A stretch of 64,000 nt of DNA from Eunapius fragilis. Lineage: Eukaryota; Porifera; Demospongiae; Spongillida; Spongillidae. Positions 45,951 to 56,117 of the stretch are shown here, one piece after another; the first letter of the stretch is position 1, and every line of letters starts with the position of its first letter. Under the pieces are notes generated by a model, which saw only the letters and a list, made by a program, of their open reading frames with translations, was not told the DNA's origin and ran no database searches. The stretch is taken from contig OY811981.1 in assembly GCA_963681505.1 (NCBI GenBank), forward strand, positions 7,500,916 to 7,564,915, read 5' to 3'. The position numbers and the translations under genes are program-made.

Positions 45951-46190
45951 CAGTGGCGGATCCAGGAATTGGGAGGGGGGGGGCACCGGCGAGGGTGTGG
46001 CAAGGGGTGGGACGAAGTAGTAGGCGGGGCCGGCCCGGGGAGGGTGCGGGAGGGGGGCACCCCTCCCGCCCAGCTAGGGGGTGTGGGGGAGCGCTGTAAG
46101 CTCCCCCACCGGGGTCTGGGGCGGAGCCCCAGCAGCCAACGCTTTTTGCGTAGAAAACCCTCCAAAAAGTACGTAAAAACTGCACTAAAA
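45951..46190 (+). mobile_element. GC-rich MITE fragment with CAGTGGCGGATCCAGG end
   Basis: It begins CAGTGGCGGATCCAGGAATT, followed by G-rich sequence, CACCCCTCCCGCC, GCTGTAAGCTCCCCCACCGG and GCTTTTTGCGTAG. The same parts appear in reverse at 53440-53631 and a collapsed pair of ends at 50253-50348. The opposite terminus is not found here, so the right limit is approximate. Confidence 0.6.
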
Positions 46191-46669
46191 ATGTAATTAC
46201 TGATCGAGGCTGGGGAGCGACAGATCAAGAGCTCAGCCGCTATATGTTCAATGCGCCGATGCATCGCCGTTGATAGTACATGTCCTGAAGTTGAACTCAC
46301 CGTTTATTCGTTTAGAAAATATTGAAATGCTACCTTTTTCATATGGTCACATGACGCGTGGGCGTTAATTGCTTTGTTTGCCTCCACGGAAATATATGGG
46401 CTATAGCTAATTTTGGGGTTATGCTAGGTTTTTGGTACTTTTCGATATGCTCTCTAGAGGGAAAATTGAATAGCATACGCTAAACGGTCGGCTAATGATC
46501 TCTGCCTGTACTTCTATTGTAGAGCCAAATGCTTATACGTCACGCGATAAAAGCAATAATATTCATACTTTGCCCTGACCCATGTCAGAGGAGTTGCATT
46601 GACGTCACGCGCGTCTTACGTTATGTGTTATTGTTTACTTACGTAAGCTACGTCATTGTTTAGTTATTG

Positions 46670-48448
46670 ATGATGGCACGTCATTGTTTAGTTATTGTTA
46701 TGGAACAGGTTTCGGAGTACTACAGCGAGTTATCAGGAGAGGCAAAAGCGCGTTATGAATCGAAGGTTCGCAATAGCGGAATCACAGTCGATCCATACGC
46801 CATCAGAGACGATTGTTGGGTCAAAGAGATGGATGTTGCTAATATTCCAGAGGTCAAATGGAGTGACATGTTTATGTATCTGATTTGTACTCCTAGCCCT
46901 TACACTAGAGAAGAAATGAAGGTATGCGTTATGCATATGTATATGTATGCATGTGGGTATATGTGTTTGTGTGTGCGAAAATGTGATTTGTACAGGCATG
47001 TCAGGTCATGGTAACACCCAAGCGCCACACTGTGTTAATGCCCCTTCAGAGGCAGATCTTGACACGTTTTTCAAAACAATCAATGGTGCTAAGCACAAGC
47101 CTGGCATTCTAAAAGTAGTGCCTCCCTATGCTGACCAGTTTGTCCCCCTCAGCTTTACTTCCTTGCTTCCACCCTTACTCACTGATCTGTATGAACCTGA
47201 GTATCTGCAAATGGATTATCTTTCACTATTGCAGAAGTGTGAGGATATTGTAAAGACTTTGAAGGTACGAATTATCATGCATACATAATATATCATAACA
47301 CATATTTATACAGGTATCTAATGAACAGATACAGCATTTGGAGAGCTATACCAAGGGTCAAGCAGTGAACAAAATGTGGTCAAGGTACAGAGCAGGAAGG
47401 ATTACTGCATCACGATTTAAATCTGCAGCTTGTACAAGTTCACAAATGCCGTCTCAAAGCCTTATAAAGCAGATCTGTTACCCAGAAGCATTTATGTTCT
47501 CAACACCTGCTACAAGGTACTCCCTTGTCCATACATGTAGCTGCTTCATTACTAAGCATTGTTAAATGATCATGAATTATATTTTTATAACTCAGGTGGG
47601 GATGTGAACATGAGAAAGATGCCATAAAAGCTTACATTGATATAATTGCACAAAATCATAGCAAAGTCCAAGTACAACAATGTGGTTTTTATGTGTCTTT
47701 TGAAAGGCCATACATTGGTGCATCTCCAGACGGAATTGTTGAATGTAACTGCTGCAATGATAAGGTGATTCTAGAGGTAAAGTGTCCACATTGTATAAAG
47801 GATGGTGTATGTGAAGATGAAGATCGAGAGTTTTGTATGGAAAAGGTAGATGAATGTAATTGGAAATTAAAACGGAACCACTGCTATTACTGTCAAGTAC
47901 AGGCACAGATGAATGTATGTAATATAGCAAATGCAGATTTTGTAGTTTGGACTGAGAAAAACATAATTATAGAAAGGATTAAAATAGACAAAGAGTTTTT
48001 TGACAATGAGTGTATCAAAGTTGAACATTTTTTTGTGTATGGAATTCTACCTGAACTTCTTGGCAAATGGTTTACAAGAAAGAATGTAGCAAATGAAAAA
48101 GGAGTTGTACCAATCCTGCAATGTTCTACATCTTCTCAAAGTGACCAGAACATAGAAGAAGACATGGACAAGCCATGGTGCTATTGTGGGACACCTTGTT
48201 CAGGGAAAATGATTATGTGTGATAACAGTGATTGTGCAATTCAATGGTTCCACTTTGATTGCCTGCGTATACGCTGTCCTCCTAAAGGAAAATGGTATTG
48301 TCCTTCATGTACAAAACTGACAAGAGGTTCAAGAAAGATAAAGCACAGTAGTGTATCATGTAGTTGTTTGATGATTATACAAGTAAAAGTATTAAAGTTT
48401 CATTATGCTCTACTTTTGTACATAAGGTGTATGAATTTTGTATATTGA
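46670..48448 (+). CDS. YqaJ-like nuclease with C-terminal PHD finger
   Basis: Exons: 46670-46921 (start ATG 46670 or 46673; GT donor); 46996-47264; 47314-47516; 47596-48448 with TGA. The last three join in phase. The first junction does not (phase 0 against 1), and the SWIM-type zinc segment expected between them is missing, so a deletion probably occurred near 46921-46995. The nuclease core is RYRAGRITASRFK, RWGCEHEKDA, GASPDGIVEC (catalytic Asp), VILEVKCP (Glu-x-Lys): the PD-(D/E)xK motif of YqaJ recombinase nucleases. A C4HC3 PHD finger follows (WCYCGTPCSGKMIMCDN ... WFHFDCLRI ... GKWYCPSC), possibly reading histone marks. It presumably assists the element's transposase. YqaJ-type nucleases also occur in phages and eukaryotic viruses; the context here is a transposon. 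Confidence 0.75.
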
Positions 48449-48526
48449 AATCAATATCCTGATGACCAATATGGTTCTCAAAAATCAAATGCATCAAATA
48501 ATCACATTACAATTGACACCCACAGG

Positions 48527-50035
48527 TTAGTCTTGTGGAACAACTGAGGGGCAAGAGTTTACTAAAACACAGCATACCCTAACCAATTTGTCAATACTTG
48601 ATTGATGATCACTTTTAGCAGCTATTGTTGCAATTGGAATTATGCTGTTCAGGATTGTGTACTTCTGCTTTAGAGACCCTATAACACGTTCCACATGAAT
48701 ACGCACTGATGATAACTCACGACCCCAATCTACATCTGACTTATCCAACTGTAGCTTCCCTTTAGTAAACGGAGGTGTTTTAACTTCTGCAATGCTCATA
48801 CTATCTCCTGTAAATCCCCTATCAGCGATAACTAAATCCCCAGGCAGAAGGTAATTCATAATAGTAGATCTCTCCACAATCTCCTTATCAGACATTCTTC
48901 CACCTACACATCTGGACACATATGAAATAGTTCCTTGAGGAGTGATGCCTAAAAGGAATTTTATTGTAGAATGGTGCTTATAATTACTCCAGCACTGCGC
49001 TCTTGCCAAAAGGTTCTTTGGTCTTTCTATAAAAACCTCAGTGCAATCAATTATGACACAGCATTTGTCAAAAAAGCGTCGAAAACATGAGGGCATGGTC
49101 TTTCGAAGGGTCTCCCTATCTGGCCATATAATGAGAGGTTGAAGTCTAATATACAAAGCATCTAGAACCGCATGAAAGTTTCGTGACACTGTACTTTTGT
49201 GAACATTAAATCTATATGCAAGATCCATATCATGAAGATTTAATCTAACTTTCATTAAAAACATTAGGAGTCTCTGGAATTTACTCAACTCTAATTCAGA
49301 TCGCATTTCTGGTAATGCAGGTTCAACAAGTGCTAACGGAGCTTTGAAAACTGTCCAATCTGGGATACCAGTGTAGTGAAGTAGTTTAGCTGAATCAGCT
49401 TCAAGAGCTTCTGATGACAATGAAAGTCTTTTAATAGTAGCCTTAAGATTCTTGATCTCATTCCGTAGATATTGGTTATCATGCAGTACTTGTTTCAACT
49501 TTTTCTCATGAGCAACAGGTTTGCATGCACTACTTGAGAACATGGTACAACTGCATACCTTGTCTACTTCAGATTCTTCACTGTCGACTTCTGCCATGCC
49601 TTCACTGTCTCCAAATATCTCCTCTGTGTCTTCACTGTCTCCTTGTATCTCCTCTGTGTCCTCACTGTCTCCTTGTATCTCATCTGTGTCTTCATTGTCT
49701 TCTGGTATCTTTTCTGTGTCTTCAGTATCTCCTGGTATCTCCTCTGTGTCTTCACTGTCTCCTTGTATCTCCTCTGTGTCCTCACTATCTCCTGGTATCT
49801 CCTCTGTGTCTTCACTATCTCCTGGTATCTCCTCTGTATCTTCACTGTCTCCTGGTATCTCATCTGTGTCTTCACTGTCTTCAAACTCTTCACCGCCACC
49901 TTCTGCCATGCCTTCACTGTCTCCAAATATATCCTCTGTGTCTTGACTGTTTCCTGGTATTTCCTCTCTGTGTTCACTGTCCTTTACTAAAGCGTTTTCT
50001 TCACGGTGTACTAACGGCAACCAATCGAGTTCCAT
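48527..50035 (-). CDS. ISL2EU/IS5-like DDE transposase
   Basis: ATG at 50035 (MELDWLPLVHREENALVKDS) gives 502 residues. An acidic N-terminal third has about nine copies of a 10-residue EIPGDSEDTE repeat. Then come a cysteine-containing segment, a coiled coil (HDNQYLRNEIKNLKATIKRL), a helix-turn-helix (LAYRFNVHKSTVSRNFHAVL) and the catalytic DDE_Tnp_4-type domain. The first Asp is in CVIIDCTEVF, the second in DLVIADRGFTG, and the Glu in VRIHVERVIGSLK. The frame stays open to TGA/TAA at 48527 with no visible break, so this may be an intact gene. An open frame also extends upstream to 50305 but lacks homology and crosses the element's end. Confidence 0.8.
   Translation of the reverse strand: MELDWLPLVHREENALVKDSEHREEIPGNSQDTEDIFGDSEGMAEGGGEEFEDSEDTDEIPGDSEDTEEIPGDSEDTEEIPGDSEDTEEIQGDSEDTEEIPGDTEDTEKIPEDNEDTDEIQGDSEDTEEIQGDSEDTEEIFGDSEGMAEVDSEESEVDKVCSCTMFSSSACKPVAHEKKLKQVLHDNQYLRNEIKNLKATIKRLSLSSEALEADSAKLLHYTGIPDWTVFKAPLALVEPALPEMRSELELSKFQRLLMFLMKVRLNLHDMDLAYRFNVHKSTVSRNFHAVLDALYIRLQPLIIWPDRETLRKTMPSCFRRFFDKCCVIIDCTEVFIERPKNLLARAQCWSNYKHHSTIKFLLGITPQGTISYVSRCVGGRMSDKEIVERSTIMNYLLPGDLVIADRGFTGDSMSIAEVKTPPFTKGKLQLDKSDVDWGRELSSVRIHVERVIGSLKQKYTILNSIIPIATIAAKSDHQSSIDKLVRVCCVLVNSCPSVVPQD
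49590..49970. repeat. 30-bp coding minisatellite in the transposase
   Basis: The unit is CTGGTATCTCCTCTGTGTCT plus TCACTATCTC, about 11-12 copies, coding EIPGDSEDTE on the minus strand. The period preserves the frame. Confidence 0.85.
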
Positions 50036-50252
50036 TAATAGCGCTCTCGCTAAATTGATGACGTACGCAGCAAAACATGACGCACGAACAAAACATGACG
50101 TAACGCAACAAGAAAGTAAACAATACACACGATGTAAGACGCGCGTGACGTCACATGCAACTCCTCTATAGGCCAGTTCTGCCGTAGCTATATCTTTGCG
50201 CTGCGTTTGCATACATTCGTGTACACATAGTCGTACATGTACGTGTATACGC

Positions 50253-50266
50253 AGGGGCGGGACCCT

Positions 50267-50305
<39 letters not shown>

Positions 50306-50348
50306 GGGCCCGTTGTGCCCCCCCCCCCCCCCCCTGGATCCGCTACTG
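50253..50348. repeat. Collapsed GC-run element (poly-G then poly-C)
   Basis: CAGGGGCGGGACCCTC is followed by more than 30 G, then CACGGGCCCGTTGTG, about 18 C and GGATCCGCTACTG. The ends are those of the CAGTGGCGGATCC MITE family, but the interior is reduced to runs that can pair G with C. Run lengths may be assembly artefacts. Confidence 0.6.
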
Positions 50349-50439
50349 GTTTAAAATATAGCCTTACATTTCTTTTAAAAAAGGTCTAAATTTGACTCCA
50401 TGCTCGTATGTAAATAGATTGAGCTTGAACTGAATTATT

Positions 50440-52339
50440 ATTTATTCTTTACTCTCTTGGCTGGAGGGGGGATGGCAGCTACCAATTGTGGCTCAATACT
50501 TAGTAAGTGTTCTTGCACAATGCGCATCAGGTTCTGCATGTGGTTGAGGATTGGAGCAAATGTCAAGCCAAGAATTTTGCATGAATTGACTTGGCCCCTG
50601 AAAAGGGGGCTGTTTCTCCTTTGGGGTTATCGCCAACAATTTGGCTGGATATGTGGTGCATCCTTTCCTCACCAGCCAGACAGATTCCTGATGATTTGAG
50701 CCACCTGAAACACCAGTGAGTTAGAATTGAGCCTTTGCTGTATGTTGTGACACACCGCCTTAGAAGCCTCAGTGTATTCCAAGGTATGGCAAGCCCAGCC
50801 TTAATCGCCGGCAATACATGTACCTGAACTTCAGTCCATGATGAGTAGGCAGCTGTAGTTTAGCTCTGGTGACATGCACGAATGTTATTGGCAGAAGTGA
50901 GTGTATATATTATGTAACCTCTGTACAAGTCATTGACATTCACTTAACTGCTTCCCCTGTAGCAAGTTGTATGATGGCTTTGTCAGGACTAGCTGGTAGA
51001 GATTACCCTCTTCAGCAAACTCGCTGCTTGCTTTTCCTCCTCAGGTGTAAGTGTTGGTGCACACTCATGCTCTTCATAGTCACCATCCTTAATATCCCTG
51101 CTGCAGTCTGTATACAGTGCTCCAGAACATCTGACATCAGCATTATCACACTTGATGATAGTCTGACTAGGGGACCATCCTGGTGACCGTCCTCTGAGCA
51201 GCAGGGGATTTTCCTCTGGGCAGCAGGGGATCATCCTCTGAGCAGCAGGGGACCATCCTCTGAGTAGCAGGGATCATCCTCTGAGCAGCAGGGGACCATC
51301 CTCTGATCAGCAGGGGACCGTCCTCTGAGCAGCATGGGACTGTCCTCTGAGCGGCAGGGGATCATCCTCTGAGCAGCAGGAGATCATCCTCTGAGCAGCA
51401 GGGGATCATCCTCTGAGCAGCAGAGGATCATCCTCTGGGCAGCATGGGACCATCCTCTGATCAGCAGGTGACCATCCTCTGATCAGCAGGGGACCGTCCT
51501 CTGAGCAGCATGGGACTGTCCTCTGAGCAGCAGGGGATCATCCTCTGAGCAACAGGGGATCATCCTCTGGGCAGCATGGGACCATCCTCTGAGCAGCAGG
51601 GGACTGTCCTCTGAGCAGCAGGGGGCCATCCTCTGAGCAGCATGGGACCATCCTCTGATCAGCAGGGGACCGTCCTCTGAGCAGCATGGGACTGTCCTCT
51701 GAGCAGCAGGGGATCATCCTCTGAGCAGCAGGAGATCATCCTCTGATCAGCAGGGAACCATCCTCTGAGCAGCAGGGGATCATCCTCTGGGCAGCAGGGG
51801 ATCATCCTCTGGGCAGCATGGGACCATTACTGAGCAACAGGGGACCATCTCTGAGCAGCAGAGGACTATCCGTCCTCTGAGCAGCATGGACGGTTCACAG
51901 CATCATATGCTGCTATCCACTCCCGGAGGCATTTGGAGCACACCAGTGCACCACACAGCAGTTCCAGTGGCTGTGAGAGGGTGTTGGAGCACAGTGCACA
52001 CTTCAGCTCCTTTAGCATTGATAGGTTGTTAGCTCTTGCCAAAGGTGGGCTAGGCTCACTATGGAGAACTAGAGGAGGGGCAATCTTCTCAAGATGACCT
52101 CTTATGATGTCATATGTTTACTTGTTTTGCCACTCAAATAGCATCACTACACATATGTGATGCACTCACTTTGTGATGGCACAGATGGTTCTCTACATAC
52201 CCAGCTTACATTGCATAGGGTTACATCATCCCCAGATGTGTCAATGTCAAAAGCTTTTTTCAGCTCAGCTGAGAATGCTATGCACTCAGAGCTGGTTCTT
52301 TTCTTTGCCCTGTACTTCGTTAGCCTCTGCCCACACACT
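50440..52339 (-). pseudogene. RING protein resembling RAG1 N-terminus-like (N-RAG-TP-type) genes, damaged
   Basis: Read on the minus strand. Exon 52339-52210 (ACATTGCAG to AAT|GTAAGC) gives RVCGQRLTKYRAKK, CIAFSAELKKAFDIDTSGDD, a zinc-ligand plus helix block. The segment 52098 to about 51880 (GHLEKIAPPLVLHSEPSPPL...) contains a RING-like motif: LKCALCSNTL, LELLCGALVCSKCLREWI, RPCC. A 22-bp minisatellite follows. 51160-50990 gives CSRDIKDGDYEEHECAPTLT, and 50814-50460 gives PAIKAGLAIPWNTLRLLRR and a C-terminus AIPPPAKRVKNK. The first two exons do not phase together, and the minisatellite and later parts need frame changes. It is probably a decayed copy of a multi-copy family. The RAG1-like label rests on the zinc block followed by the RING and is inference. 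Confidence 0.4.
51175..51890. repeat. 22-bp minisatellite
   Basis: The unit is CTCTGAGCAGCAGGGGATCA plus TC, about 32 copies, with variants GACCATC, GACCGTC, GACTGTC and GATCAGC. The period is not a multiple of three. Variant order suggests block duplication: the GATCAGC/GACCGTC/CATGGGACTGTC series appears at about 51305, 51480 and 51655. Confidence 0.9.
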
Positions 52340-53435
52340 CTGCAATGTATGGAAATTGTAATCCATACCTATAATGTATAGGGCAAAACCACAACGTACG
52401 TCGATTATTCATGCAATACGCTCAGCTTGTTCGTGGTGACAGAAAATGCGTTGCCACTTCAGGTTAGTAAATTCTGGTAGCCACATGCCTCCTGAGCATC
52501 GCTGTAGTACTCATACCTTCCAGTTCAGTCACCAAAGGCTATACGTCGTCGCATTTAGTAACGCCCTCCTTCTAAATACGTATCGCGTGACCTTGCTAAA
52601 CGGTATGCGCATGCTATCTATGTGGAATTTCAATTGTGCGCATTGACTGGACATGACAGGAAAAGGAATGCAGTGTTTGAGTTCGTTTTCGGTGTTTGAT
52701 TTGCTAGTTCTGGTGAGTTATGGTTTGCTTTTAAACATCAAATGTCTATAATGAGCCATCAGTTAAGAAATATATGGTAATACCGTAAATGATCTAATTG
52801 TTGACTTAGTTTCCAGCCGCATACAACCGTGGAGGAATGTGGGGCTAACTTCAACGCGGTGGGCCTATATGAAGAATGACGTAATGCATACTGTATAGTT
52901 CTGCATGTTACCGCCCTTGGATTTGCAAGCTTGCACATCGTTAACGTTCTAGCCAAGGGGGTCTATATCGATCTAACCAATTGCAAATTCCAGATCCTCT
53001 TATTAACGAAATTTAATTTTGCATACGTGGTTAGTTAGTTTTTAATCGCGCAATCGCAAGTGCGTGTGAGCAGGAATTGTGGTAAGCGATCAAACGACAT
53101 GACAAGGATGGATCTCATGATCAAATTCTTTTCCTAACAGGTAGCTATAGAGCTAAACAAACTAAAAATGCTTTTTCTGTAGTAAAACATGCATGAGTGT
53201 TTAGACCGCCATGTAGGCTAGTGCATGGCCATGCCGGTGTACGCTTCGGTCACAAAATCACAAAATATTTGCGTCACGAATTTAATTGCTGATCGTTGCA
53301 TGAGTAGTAGGAACCATAGCATTGTGAAGTATGAAGAGTTTTCTCGTCGCTATCCATGGTAATCCGGATATCGCGTGATATATCATGTATGAATTGGATA
53401 TCACTGTGTATGAATTAAAAGTATGTTCACTTTCA
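52340..53435. other. Gene-poor spacer
   Basis: A fragment at 52830-52860 (GAGGAATGTGGGGCTAACTT) is the reverse of one at 37935-37970, a dispersed repeat. No exon I can support. Confidence 0.45.
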
Positions 53436-53631
53436 TGCAAAAAAGCGGGTGGGGCTTCGCTAACAGCGCTCCCCCACTGGCCAGACCCCCTTGCTGTAAC
53501 GGGAGCTAGGGGGCACGCCTCCTACCGTACCCTCCCCCAGTTGTGATTATATTTATCAGTACCCCTTCCACCCCCCCCCCCCCCCCCCCCCCCCCCCGGC
53601 CCCCTTACCCAAAATCCTGGATCCGCCCCTG
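53436..53631 (-). mobile_element. GC-rich MITE fragment, CCTGGATCCGCCCCTG end
   Basis: The sequence GCTTCGCTAACAGCGCTCCC, a C-run of more than 25, and the terminal CCTGGATCCGCCCCTG are the reverse-oriented relative of 45951-46190. The far end is missing. Confidence 0.65.
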
Positions 53632-55947
53632 CAGGAGCTCACTCAGACTGCTGGACTTAAAGATAGCGCCAAATATGCACATCATTAATACCGGTATACA
53701 AACTGCCCATAGCCAAAGCTGGCATTGTATCGAAACGCCCTCAGTCTTTATAAAAAGCTAAGGCCCACCCACAAGAACAGGTGTGTTGCTAGGGTCGTAA
53801 CATCCGTTGCTATGAAAAAATTTCGTATCAAAGGGCGTAAGCCTTTTTGTCGATGCAACTATGCATGTATATTGTGACAGTGTACAGTGAAGCTAATTGA
53901 AGAAGCGTGATGTGGCTTTTGATAGCGTTATCTGGTTTGCTGGCTGGCCTTTTGTACGTTGCGTAGCGTATCTCTATAGCTTATCAAAAGTGATCTTATT
54001 TCCGCAGAATTGCATACGCCCCGTATAATGCTCTGTCGCGTATCGGTATCAAAGGGCCTAAACCAAGGGCATTCTGGGGAAATGTGCTGGAAATATCGGC
54101 TAAGGGTGTAAGTACGAGCAGAAACACGCGACAGTATCAGGAGTGTGTGGATTCATTATACTTCGTGCTGTCGAACTAAATCGTGATTACCCCCGGTACA
54201 TGGTTACATTGGGAATGGGGGAATGAACAGAATTCATTGCTTCGGGCTGAACTAAATTGCGAATATAATGGTTGCTTTGGGAACGGAGGATTGGATTAGA
54301 TAATATTTATTTTATCTCTGCATGAATGAACTGAGGAATTATATCCCCATTCAAAAGGGAGCAGGTGTGTAAGATCGCTGTGTATACTCTACATGTAGAT
54401 GTAACTTTACTTTCTCTGTGAGTGTGGAAAACTGAATAATCAAGATCTAAACAGCTCCAATACCACTATTTAAGTAGAAATTAGCGTGTGAGAGTATGCT
54501 CAGCCAGGTATGAATTCATGCTCAATATAAACTTTACCCATGACATCCCACAGGTCACTAGCTACTTGTAGTATAAATCTGCGCATTTTTACTACTGGGG
54601 GAGAAGTGACATGTTTGTTTAGTGCAGTAATCTGTATTTCATCTACCAGGAAATGGGTACAATTTAGTTGCATGCACATCTGGCTGGTTCTATAAAGGCT
54701 CACAACCTATTCTGTTATAGTAGCTATTTTGGAGCTTAGATATATAAACACAGTAATGGATTCTCACACACAACTTTAGTTAGTCCATTGTTTGGATGAT
54801 TGGCTTATACATTTTCTAATTTTATGTGAGGCTCACACTTTGATGTTAATTGTGAGTTAGGCTGGTACATGCATGCACATGTGTACATGTCTGTCTGGAC
54901 ATGTAATTAACAGAATTGCGCATTCTTGATCAACTTGTAAGTCCAGAATCATATTTTATGGCTAGAGGATGCTATAAACAAGACGGGGGAATGATCCAGA
55001 TTCTGAAATCTAGTCTGCATACGAGATCCTTTATTAGATACTTACTCATGTGCACTGTACATGTAGGTCTAGTGGCCCTCCATGGATGTATGGATACCTA
55101 ACAGATTACATGTACGGGATAATTAACAATCTTGGATTCACCAAAAACATTTGACACTATGATTTGGCTGTTTACTGTGGTTGGGAAAGTTTATCTAAGG
55201 TTGGGAAAGATTAGCTAGTGACGTGTTAAATCCCAATCGTCATACTCCATTGCCACAAAAGAAGCTTTTTATATCAACTTCTATAGTGCACCAAAGCATA
55301 GATTGCCCAAGGACTATTAGCATTACAATGTATTATAGTAGTCCTTGGAGTACCCAAGCTGTGTCATGTGAACATAATGAAGAAATGCAAGTACTGAATT
55401 ACTCTTCATGCAAACTATTTTGCACCAGTATAGAGTATACTAGAACAAGTAATACAGAGAATGTAATGCATTATTCAAATCCTTGAAAAATGAATTTAAA
55501 AATGGAACCTTAGAATCAGTAGTATTAGTAATAGAGGATTACGTTATACTTTTGGCTGATTAAATTTACCCAATTTTGTTGAAAAAACATCATTCTACAT
55601 AGCAAAATAGGTCAATATTGAGATTTGGGAGTCTTGCACTAGGGGATGGTTACAGTAAATATTTACAGAGGCTTTTCCAGGAAAAACTATTTGACAATTA
55701 CATGGCAAAATTGATAGTGTTAGTGGTGAAGCTAGAGCAATCGGGCAATTTTTTGGCTTGGTGGCCCTCTAACTACCCAAACATATATTCTCTGGATCAC
55801 TTGCTACTAACATTGTGTCTGACCCCCTATGATAACCCTCTACACCCTTGAGGTCTTTGTGGGGTTCTAAACATACTGCCATTGGCCTACAGTATGGGGG
55901 AAAGCACTGTGGTTATGTCCATTGTTGGTGGTGTTAGTTCCACAAGT
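53632..55947. other. Gene-poor DNA
   Basis: AT-rich, with several short open frames (for example 54916-55101, 55223-55486, 55618-55851) that have no recognisable domain, no splice context I trust and ordinary composition. I do not call genes here. Confidence 0.45.
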
Positions 55948-56117
55948 GAATACCACCAGGTGCCCTAAGGTTAAGGCAACCATACACTGGGCAACATGTT
56001 GCCTGCAACTCAATGAATATCTAATAGTAATCCATTAATTTACTGATATTCATTTGAGTTGCGCACAATTTGAGTTGCCTAGTGAATCGCCTTAACCTTT
56101 GGGACCTGGTGGTATTC
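55948..56117. mobile_element. 170-bp palindromic MITE
   Basis: Starts GAATACCACCAGGTGCCCTA AGGTTAAGGC and ends with its near reverse complement (GCCTTAACC...CCTGGTGGTATTC). The arms, about 75 bp, include GCAACTCAA and GAATATC. Non-coding. Confidence 0.75.

Larger units (their letters stand above)
46587..50167. mobile_element. ISL2EU-type DNA transposon, 3.58 kb
   Basis: The left end AGAGGAGTTGCAT, followed by GACGTCACGCGCGTCTTACG and TATTGTTTACT, is mirrored at the right (AGTAAACAAT..., GTAAGACGCGCGTGACGTCA, ATGCAACTCCTCT). The arms are about 50 bp with small differences. Between them are two convergent genes: a YqaJ-type nuclease with PHD finger (plus) and an IS5/Harbinger-like DDE transposase (minus). 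This pairing is the described hallmark of ISL2EU elements. The exact outer boundary and 2-bp target duplication are not certain. Confidence 0.8.

Noticed and set aside
45830..46300. Proline-rich minus-strand frames
   Set aside because: Generated by the G-rich MITE sequence; no homology or splice structure.
47596..48300. YqaJ nuclease as a sign of phage or viral insertion
   Set aside because: Introns, PHD finger, matching ends and a convergent DDE transposase point to an ISL2EU transposon.
49521..50058. Plus-strand frames across the transposase N-terminus
   Set aside because: Opposite-strand shadows of the 30-bp coding repeat.
55223..55851. Two plus-strand frames of 77-87 residues
   Set aside because: No domain, no clear splice sites, composition like the surrounding AT-rich DNA.
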